A stretch of DNA of 64,000 nt, taken from contig CM043956.1 in NCBI GenBank assembly GCA_014529385.2, positions 63,554,620 through 63,618,619 on the forward strand, in the 5' to 3' direction. A program made the translations under genes and the position numbers. Below the pieces are notes generated by a model. That model was not told the origin of the DNA, did no database searches, and was given only the letters and a program-made list of their open reading frames with translations. The stretch is from Adiantum capillus-veneris. Lineage: Eukaryota > Streptophyta > Polypodiopsida > Polypodiales > Pteridaceae. Of the stretch, positions 56,543 through 64,000 are shown in pieces. Position 1 is the stretch's first letter. Every line of letters starts with the position of its first letter.

Positions 56543-56755
56543 TTAAAACAAAACAAAAATATAGACGTCCAAACTAAGGTCGTACCTAATGAGAGGCAAA
56601 ATAAAAGGATTTACTGAAGCGTTTATCTCGGCCAACCTAAGAGGACCTAAAATTCTACGAATTACACGTTGAAATTGCAACTTAGTACTAACAATTATGT
56701 GTACCTTTTGCCTTGCAATGGGAATGAAAGGATCATACAAACTCTCGTGATTCAT
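56543..56755 (-). CDS. Small leader ORF 1 of element G, a diverged duplicate of ORF 2
   Basis: 70 codons, ending 21 bases before ORF 2. It shows the same spaced pattern: HIIVSTKLQFQRVIRRI, then LRLAEI, then NPFILPLIRYDLSLDVYIFV. The shared NPxILPLIxYxxSxDVxIF end and similar length indicate an old tandem duplication of the leader ORF. Function unknown. Confidence 0.6.
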   Translation of the reverse strand: MNHESLYDPFIPIARQKVHIIVSTKLQFQRVIRRILGPLRLAEINASVNPFILPLIRYDLSLDVYIFVLF

Positions 56756-56814
56756 GCAAACTACTTGACTATGCTAAAAGTTGATCCTACACAAAAACAT
56801 ACACGAGTTGTTTT

Positions 56815-56831
56815 CCTCCGTGGGGGCACCA
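56815..56831 (-). other. Primer binding site of element G
   Basis: The minus strand reads TGGTGCCCCCACGGAGG, three bases inside the 5' LTR. It matches the PBS of F at 16 of 17 positions. Confidence 0.75.
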
Positions 56832-56834
56832 ATT

Positions 56835-57093
56835 TGAGGCGGTCCGGGGCGGGCAAGAAGAAGAGCAACCTCTAGACACCCTTCAAGGCTCCCGTGCTGC
56901 TCAATGGGGCTGGGGCACAATACAACACAAACCAAAACAACAAACCCCCAGCGAAATCCCAACTACACAAGGGGCACCACCTAGTTTAAGAGCGAACTAG
57001 GACGCAAAAGAGGAGAATCGTTAGAGCAACCCACAAACAAGCAAGGACTTTACACTAACCCTAACACCAATGGAACACTCCCATACACTAAAA

Positions 57094-57157
<64 letters not shown>

Positions 57158-59626
57158 TGCTCGGGCTGCTTTGAAACGTATCGGCAATGATCAAGCAAAC
57201 ACAACTATATATTTAAGAAAGAGAGAGAAAGGGGGAGGGGGTGCTTGTTGCATTAATACCTTCTTACAAATCTGTCATGACAAATCAAAGTGAGATTAGT
57301 ATTTGTTCCACATAGCTTGCGTAAATTTCACCACAACACATCACAAGAAAAGCCACCCCAATCACTGTCTTAAGGCCAGGGGAGTCCTCTCCACCCTGTC
57401 GCCCTCTTACAGTATGTGGGATTTATGGCTAGATTGATGACAACACCAGAGACAAGCTATCAAGAACTTAACAAAAAACACCAAGACACTTACGCATCAT
57501 TGTTGTCCATTACTTCACGTTGGAAGGGAGACAAAGTATCCAAGCTTAGTCCAAATCCACTCTCCTTGATTCAGCAAATGTTGGGCTTACACTAGTAGGA
57601 GAAATGATAGATTTCCTACTCTCAATTGAATGATCACTCTCTCTCTTACAATGGCATAGAGTTCCCTTGCTAATCCCCTATTACAACACATGCACATGCA
57701 TAAGACAATGAGCTTCCACTCAAGAGCTCCTTCTAAAGAGGTTGAGCTTGGCTTCTCAAGCTATAGCATAGTGCTCTTGCTTATGGCTCTCCCTTTTGTG
57801 CTAGCTACACCTTCCTTTTATAGCAATTTTGAAGGCTAGGGTTACTCCTCTAACCATGGTTGGGTTAGATTTTCAGCAATTTATCTAATTTCTTTTGCTT
57901 GGAATTATCAAGAAGTTGGTGGGGAAAGAGAGAGGAGAGAAATGGAGGTGATAGGACTTTTCATAGTGGGTTAGTGTTAGTAGAGTTAGTATTAATTTAC
58001 AAATGGAATTGGATATTTACAATGGGAGTATCCATGTAGGATACAAATAAGGAAGAAAAACTCTTAAGAGGTAAGAAAAGGTGGATTTCTTACAAGGTTG
58101 ATGCTCCAAGTGTCTTGAGTAGGGCCAATTTTGACGCTTGTTGACGGTCCACTAGCTTTGACGGTACATTTTTTCTCCACTCTTGACCTTCCTTGAGAGA
58201 CAAGGTAATTGAAGCTGAGTAATCAACCACCATGATGCTGTCTTTTAAGAGAGGAGGCTGAATTTTGTGGTTTTTTTGATAGATAAGGTAATTGAGAGAC
58301 AAGGTAATTGAAGCTGAGTAATCAACCACCATGATGTTGTCTTTTAAGAGAAGAGGCTGAATTTTGTGGTTTTTTTGATAGATATGGGTAAATTGGAGGA
58401 GGAAAAATGAGACTAGGTGGTCAATTTTGGAATGGAATTGTGTGTGGGAGGTATGAGTTCACCATGGTTTCTCTTATTCTTCAAGGTTGAGGAGAAGGTG
58501 AGTAGGGTGCAGAGAGGAGTGGTGAGAGAGGTGGGGATGATGAGTAGAGAAGTGTGTGTGAAAGAGGAAAATGATAAAGTGGAAGAGAGAGTGTGGCTGC
58601 ATAGCATGGGAAAACTGGGGTCCACTAATAAAATCATAGCTCACAGCTCGTAGCTCAAAAAAATATGAAAAAATTTGAGGCAAAAGTTCAGCCCACGAGC
58701 TACAACTTTTGTTTGTATCACCTTTTCAAATTCGGAGAGCAAGTGAACTTTAAAAATTCAGAAAAACCGACCGTTTTTTTCCACTGCACAAGGTCCTTGT
58801 GGGGTCCTTCTTTGGATGATTCTTTTGAATACCTCCAAGAGTGAGCCCTCCATAGTGCATGTATGCATGCCACCTACCCTTGACCTTATTTGGTAGGTCT
58901 ATAATTGAAGATATTGTTGAGATTAGGATATAAGTGAATAGTACAACTAAGAAAATCAAATATTGAGAGGTCTAAAAAATATGTACATGTCAAATATAAA
59001 TAATATAAGTGGAAAAAATATAAAGGGGTCAAAAGAAATCTTTTCATTATGAGGCTATCATAAAAAGATAAATATTTTTGGTGTTCTAATTTTTTAGAAA
59101 AAAACAAAATAGATGTAGGAAGGGAAAAATCACAATAGTGAAAAAATATACACATAAATAAAACTAGTTTTTTTGGATTTTTTTTGGGGTGGAGTTACAC
59201 CAAATATAAGAGAAGCTTACATGAAAATATTTCTATATGGAATAAAGAGTATGAAAAATGGTAAGAAAAATTGTGGTAATGGTGAGGCAATGTACAGAGC
59301 ATAAATAACACACACCTAGGTAGAAATATTTAAATAAATACCAAAATAATTATGAAAAAATATTTTATTCAGGCCCTATATACAAAGAAATATTTACATA
59401 CGCATGGGCCATAATATACTTATATTTTTTATTTTTTTGGCTTAACTAGCCCAATGACTAGCTAATTGAGGGTTTTTTATTTCAGTAAGGAGATATGGGA
59501 AAAGTCCCCTAACTCACACGCATCTATATACAGTGAAATGGTAGGGATAGCCATAGTGTTTGGGTGATTTTGGTAGGGTGAGGTAACTCACTGTGGCAAT
59601 TACAAAGAGCCGAAAAACGGCTATCA
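56835..59626 (-). repeat. 5' LTR of element G
   Basis: 2792 bp partner of 48122-50909. Its AG tract (about 57097-57154) is about four bases longer, which accounts for the length difference. Confidence 0.95.
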
Positions 59627-60376
59627 CTGCTAGACTTTTTCTGCGCGAAGATGAAGATTAGGCACCAGCATACCACTCCTTATTACCCGCAGTGTAATGG
59701 CTTAAATGAAAGATTCAATGGTGAGTTGGTACAAATCCTTTCGAAAGTGACAGAGCACCAAGGAAAGAAATCGGATTTGGAATTGCCTAGTGCATTATGG
59801 ACTTACCATACTTCGGTGAAGACAGGTACAGGGTTTACTCCATTTCATTTGGTGTATGGAAAGGAAGCACTATTGCCTGTGGAGGTAGAGTTGCCTGCTG
59901 TCAAGATCTTAGAAAAGTTGCTTGGGCCGCCTAGTGATGCGTTCAAAGAGAGACTCTTACAGTCACAAGAGGTTTAGCTGGATAAGATGAGTGCATTGGA
60001 ACATTATGGGCAGATGCATGATAAGGCTTTGGCAAAGATAAATGAAAAGGTCAAAGGTAAGGGTATCAAGAAGCATGACTTGGTTTTGCGCTACAACAGT
60101 AAGCTGGACAACACCTTCCAAAAGAAATTTCAAATTAAGTGGGAAGGCCCTCTCAAGGTAGTGGAGTGTTTTCCAAATGGTACATATCAGTTGGCTAACC
60201 TGGATGAGATTCTACATAAGTCAAGGGTAAATGGATTGCGTCTTAAATTATATAATGCCTGGTTAATGATGGTGGAGCAAGATGAGCTGTCTGTGGAACA
60301 AGTAAGGAGACCTGTGACGCGGCGAGTCTCATATCTCTTTTTGCTGCTGCTGATCATGAATGATTTAGTAGGCTAG
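59627..60376 (+). pseudogene. Integrase C-terminal part of element F
   Basis: Resumes the integrase interrupted at 48121. It has HTTPYYPQCNGLNERFNGEL with the catalytic Glu, then GTGFTPFHLVYGKEALLPVE. One in-frame TAG is at about 59976. The C-terminal domain follows with VLRYNSKLDNTFQKKFQIKW and ends VNGLRLKLYNAW. It is homologous to the end of G and has no chromodomain. Confidence 0.85.
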
Positions 60377-60391
60377 GGGATAGGCAAATTA

Positions 60392-61535
60392 TGTCAGGAG
60401 TTTTTTGGAAGAAGTGATTGCGCATATGTACATACCCATACATGGTGCATCAAATAAAGGATTGTCCATTTTCCAGAGCCAGGTGGTTACGTGGGGCCCA
60501 CATGTGTACATGTAGGACAACATGTACATAGTGCATCGATTTTCACTATCACCAGTACCAGTGTGTTTTTTCTACAATAATGAGGAGTTGATAGCGCGTA
60601 AAACTTCTTGAGGAAGCTATTCGCGGGCCGACGACATGAGGTAAGCAGGTGCATCAAGATGGCATCTAGTGGCGTCAGGAGGTCGAATGGGGTCAATACT
60701 TGCACGTGGAGAAGTACAAGCACAACGTGGATGTTTTCTTGTGATAATTATGCAGAAAGGTCATCATGAGGACCATATTTTGGGGCCACTTCACGTGGTG
60801 GCGAGATGCATTATTGAAAAAAGTTGAGTGCCAGGTGTGCGGATGGATGCAAAAACATGACAACTATGCACCGCCAGGTCAGTTTTTGGCCTGTTCGGGG
60901 TCCGTTTGAGGTCATCTAAAAGGCCAAGGGTGCCCAAGTAATAAAGCTAAGTGTGGGAACTGAAAAAACGGAGAGAAGACCAGAGAAAACGTGGAGAGAA
61001 GACGAGGAACAACCGCAACTGTGTTTTTGCTGTTTTTGGAGCTTGTTTTGGCCCTAAACTGCTCATCTGAGGTCGGATTTGAAATCTTTGACATTGTAGG
61101 CTGGGTTTTGGGCCGTTCCGGATGCGATGGCGCTGTCCATTTTGCCAAATTCCTCACCGTTTTTCTGCTGTTTTGGCTGTGTAAGTTTCTCCTATGAGCA
61201 AAGCTTTTACTCCAATTTGTGATTGTATCTGGCATCTTTTACCCATATTGTGTGAGCTATTTGCCCCATTGGTGTTGGCCCAAGCTCAGTGTATCTAAAC
61301 ATCAGAAATTCTCCTCTTTTGAGCTGAGTTTTTTTGGTTGTGTGTGTGTGTGTGTGTGTCTATGTGGAGTGGATAAGTGGGTAGTATCTCTCCTCTCACT
61401 CCATCGATGTGTTCCCTGTCTCGGCCAGGTGGGTTTTGTAAGCCGAGTGGTGCCCCATAGTGTGTGTGTATATCATCCCAAGAGTGTGTGTCGGGTCATT
61501 ATAGAGGCGTTCTGTGTGTTTCCATCTCGCTCACA
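60392..61535 (+). repeat. 3' LTR of element F
   Basis: Partner of 41167-42300. A purine-rich GGCTAGGGGATAGG lies shortly upstream (about 60371-60384). Confidence 0.92.
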
Positions 61536-62084
61536 CCGCCAATTCCGATGAAATGAAGTTGGCCTTGGCTCCTCCATGAAAGAAGATCAGGACTTCTTGG
61601 TCTTTCACTTTGCCCCAAGCTCGGCAAAGTTCTGTACTCTCGTCCACCGTGTTGGGAGCGGTACCCACGCAATTGGAACTAGTCCTGTTTTCATCTTGCC
61701 TTTTCTTCCACGTTCCTCAGCTGCTCTCAAACTCTGAGGACTTTCGTCTCCTTGTCGTTCTGTTCTCTCTGTGCCTTTTTAGGGCACTTCGCGGAGATAT
61801 GTCGAGTTTCCCCGCATCCAAAGCACTTCCCTTCCCTGCTGTAGCGAGCCCGCTCCTGAGGAGTAAGCTTGGGTCGTGCATCTTTCTTTTCTAGGTTTCT
61901 CTTCCTCTTTCTACTTTCATTTGTTGAAGTCTGTTTAGCTCTTTGTGTCATGATCTCATCAGTGGGGTAGGTCAAATTGCCTGAGTGAATGGCAAAACCC
62001 CATTTCACATGACTCATCAACTCCTGAATGGAAGCTGACTTTTGTTCCAAGCAGTGATCTTGGATCTCTGTAGGTAGACCCAAG
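61536..62084 (-). pseudogene. Element E, upstream half: Gag end, zinc knuckle and protease active-site region
   Basis: Minus-strand frame 62083-61727 contains WGFAIHSGNLTYP (shared with D), TPQERARYSREG and the knuckle CFGCGETRHISAKC. After a frameshift near 61730 the protease start is readable, with FFHGGAKANFISSELA, so the expected DPGA/DSGA site reads HGGA. The Ala next to the F border continues in frame into the protease at 41166. The upstream Gag is cut by element C at 62085. Confidence 0.82.
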
Positions 62085-63279
62085 TGTCACGTGACACATC
62101 CAACCCTATGTGTCCGTGGACAAGCTACAACACGACAAGGGTTCCGTTAGTCCAGTCAGTCTAGATTAGCAAGTGTTCTGGCACTTTTGTGAGTCTGTTC
62201 GTAGACCGTGCATGCCCAGGCACTTAGTGTAGATGCATATCCTCTGGTTGCACACAGCATGATCATAAGCATTCCCATCGGATCCATCAGAATCCTTCAG
62301 GGGAATTTTCCAGTGCATTTAGCCTATTTTTCCTATTTTTTGACATTTTTCACTAATTATTTTTAAGTGACATTTGTTGGAAAGTAGGTAGGGCAAATTG
62401 AGTAAGTTTGTATATAAGCAAACCTAGACTAGCACTTATTGGCAGAAGAGGCAGCAGGAGCACCAGTGCTCAACAGGCAACTTCTCAGCAAGAACCTTGG
62501 TGACGGTTTCTCCTCCAAGCAAGAACTTCAGTCCCTAGCGTTTTTCATCAAGTTCCATCGCCAGGATAACCTCAAGCTTTGGCGTTTTTCCCTCCAAGCA
62601 AGCATCGCCAGAGATCTCTAGTCTGCTAGCGTTTTTCATCCAGGAAGGCATCGCAGCCCTAGCGTTCGCAGAATCACCATCGACCCCTTTTGTGCATGGC
62701 GTTTTCAACAACAAGCATCATTAGATACCAGCCTTGACCAACCCTAAAAACCTGCAGTTTTCAGCCCTAAAGACCAGCAGTTTTCAGCCATTAAGAACCA
62801 GCCCATTTCAGCGTTTTTGGTGCCAGAACATTTCAGCCATCAGCGTTTTTGGTACAGCAGCAAATCGGCGACAGAATTTAGCCATTAGCGTTTTTGGACA
62901 GCAGATAGGAAGCATCAGTTTTCAGCTCTTAGATCGGTCTCGCCATCCCCGTCGTCGCCATCGATCTAGCGTAGACTTGCATCAGTCACATGCATCCAGT
63001 TTGTACCAGTTTGTGCAATCAATAGTAGACCACTCTCGTCGACGAGAGTGGGGCCTTCGGAGGAGGGTTTTATGTCTCTGGTGTCGTATTCTCTTCTCTC
63101 TCTATCTCTCAGTCTCATACACTTGCACGCACAATGTCCATTCACCTTGTTGTGATCATTGCACTCTCTCATTTAAGAACGGAAGGCTCTATCTTCCATA
63201 AGAACAAAAGGAACCTTGAGCACAGTTCGGAGCACTTATCTTGAGCAAAGTTCAAACATTCATTTCGCTGCACCTTACA
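62085..63279 (+). repeat. 5' LTR of element C
   Basis: 1195 bp, matching the A LTRs, with TATA box near 62411 and the GCGTTTTCAGCC-type repeats near 62640-62900 diverged from A. Confidence 0.92.
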
Positions 63280-63280
63280 T

Positions 63281-63292
63281 TGGTATCAGAGC
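63281..63292 (+). other. Primer binding site of element C
   Basis: TGGTATCAGAGC, Met-type, one base after the LTR. Confidence 0.92.
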
Positions 63293-63757
63293 TTTGACAG
63301 TGTTCTGTATCACTCAAGGAAAGAACCACAAGAATCACAAGGATTTTTTTGCTTGTTGCGGTCGCACGAACCCAAGTTCGCTTGAGCGTGTCGATTCCTA
63401 ATCGTGTTTTTGAAGAGTGACAGGAACCCAAGAAAGAAGGGCTTGTCCAGCCTCCCCTTGTGCCTCTTTTCACTCATTGAGAGCGGACTGTGCACTTAGT
63501 GGCCGGCCAATCGACGTGAGGTGGGAAAAAGCAACCTTGGTGTGAGCGCAAGGCCGCTAAGGGGTGCGCCAGCGGAAAAGAGCATAACTCGGGTGAAGAG
63601 AAGATCCTTCTAAAACACAGATTGCAAGCGAAAGAAAACCCTCAAGAACCTCAAGAACCGCAAGAACCTCAAGAACCAAGACCCCTAAGAACCCAAGTTC
63701 CTTGTGAACTTAAAACCCAAGACCACAAGAACCCATAAGAACCGAAGACTTCAGTGC

Positions 63758-64000
63758 ATGGTCATCACCCGAAGCGGAATGGATACTTCGCATACCAGTG
63801 ATGAGCATGAGAGAGGCGACGAAGAATTTTTCCCGCCAAAGGGTTTTTCCGACCCTCCCCCTTCCTCATCTACGCCACGAATTGTCCAAATCCTATGGAG
63901 GCGATGGTCAAGTCGATGATGGACATGATGGCCAAACAAGAAGCGACTTGCATTGCCTTGGAACGCGAGTGCGACGAACGAAAAGAAAGAAAAACACAAA
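63758..64000 (+). pseudogene. Start of Gag of element C
   Basis: ATG 63758 begins MVITRSGMDTSHTSDEHERG, nearly the same as A and B. The frame goes through FSDPPPSSSTP, loses the alignment near 63885 by a frameshift and ends at 63919. The shifted sequence (MDMMAKQEAT) continues to the window end. Confidence 0.8.

Larger units (their letters stand above)
48122..59626 (-). mobile_element. Element G: young, nearly intact Tat-like Ty3/Gypsy element inside F
   Basis: LTRs 48122-50909 (3') and 56835-59626 (5') begin TGAGGCGG and end GGCTATCA on plus, and differ at only about 15 positions that I could see plus an AG-tract length change. CTGC is duplicated at both borders. The internal region is about 5.9 kb: PBS, two small leader ORFs, Gag, and a 1611-codon ORF with protease, RT, two RNase H domains and integrase. 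It is the youngest element in this nest. Confidence 0.95.
41167..61535 (+). mobile_element. Element F: decayed Tat-like Ty3/Gypsy element containing element G
   Basis: LTRs 41167-42300 and 60392-61535 start TGTCAGGAGTTTTTTGG and end CGCTCACA. CCGC is duplicated at the borders. Order: LTR, unusual PBS, leader with a small conserved ORF, Gag, zinc knuckle, protease, RT, degenerate RNase H, second RNase H, integrase (split by G at 48122-59626), LTR. Two RNase H domains, the first decayed, are known for the plant Tat lineage. Net size without G is about 8.9 kb. Confidence 0.9.
62085..64000 (+). mobile_element. Element C: third member of the A/B/C family, truncated by window edge
   Basis: The LTR (62085-63279) starts TGTCACGTGACA and ends CACCTTACA. 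A PBS and the start of Gag follow. It is inserted in the Gag region of element E. The rest lies outside the window, so whether this copy has pol is not known. Confidence 0.9.

Overview
The window looks like a repeat-rich intergenic block of a large land-plant nuclear genome. It holds plant-type Ty3/Gypsy lineages (chromoviruses with chromodomain ends, a Tat-like lineage with two RNase H domains, an Athila-like gag), Ty1/Copia and LINE remnants, a small non-autonomous LTR element, a MITE, and primer sites of the initiator-Met type. The species cannot be named from this. A repeat-rich vascular plant such as a fern, lycophyte or gymnosperm is plausible but unproven. No confident host gene was found; the best candidate is a 75-codon exon-like ORF at 18335-18562. 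Element letters used here are local labels, not database names.

Left part (1-20378). Element K (minus, 1-about 5332) is a chromovirus-like element cut by the window edge. It has an LTR, a PBS, an intact gag-protease ORF and, after one in-frame TAA, an open RT-RNase H frame. Element I (plus, 5333-9254) is a decayed gag-protease remnant. Element H (minus, about 9255-15236) is an Athila-like gag remnant, and a complete 2.2 kb non-autonomous LTR element (10935-13152) sits inside its gag region. Then come unrecognised sequence, a MITE with a 7-bp target duplication (17570-18020), the exon-like ORF and a Ty1/Copia pol remnant (18956-20130).

Middle part (20379-38520). Element A (plus, 20379-31833) and element B (minus, 24393-30207, inserted in A) belong to one family. 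It encodes Gag, a zinc knuckle, protease, an acidic D/H-rich repeat, a conserved unknown domain and a chromodomain-like tail, but no RT, RNase H or integrase. Element D (plus, 31954-35137) is a complete gag-only element with a perfect TAAAG target duplication. Two decayed LINE 3' parts follow on the minus strand.

Right part (38521-64000). Element E (minus) is a chromovirus related to D. It starts at its 3' LTR (38521-39066) and is interrupted at its protease by element F (plus, 41167-61535), a decayed Tat-like element. F is interrupted at its integrase by element G (minus, 48122-59626). G is young, with nearly identical 2.79 kb LTRs and a 1611-codon polyprotein ORF, and its only visible lesion is one frameshift in gag. 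E resumes at 61536 and is broken again at 62085 by element C (plus), a third member of the A/B family that runs off the window.

The main new-looking signals are: a conserved small ORF just upstream of gag in F and G, duplicated in G; the pol-less A/B/C family with a conserved unknown domain and a palindromic G-box at its LTR terminus; three TGACGTGG motifs per LTR in D and E; and an in-frame protease-RT/integrase fusion in E.
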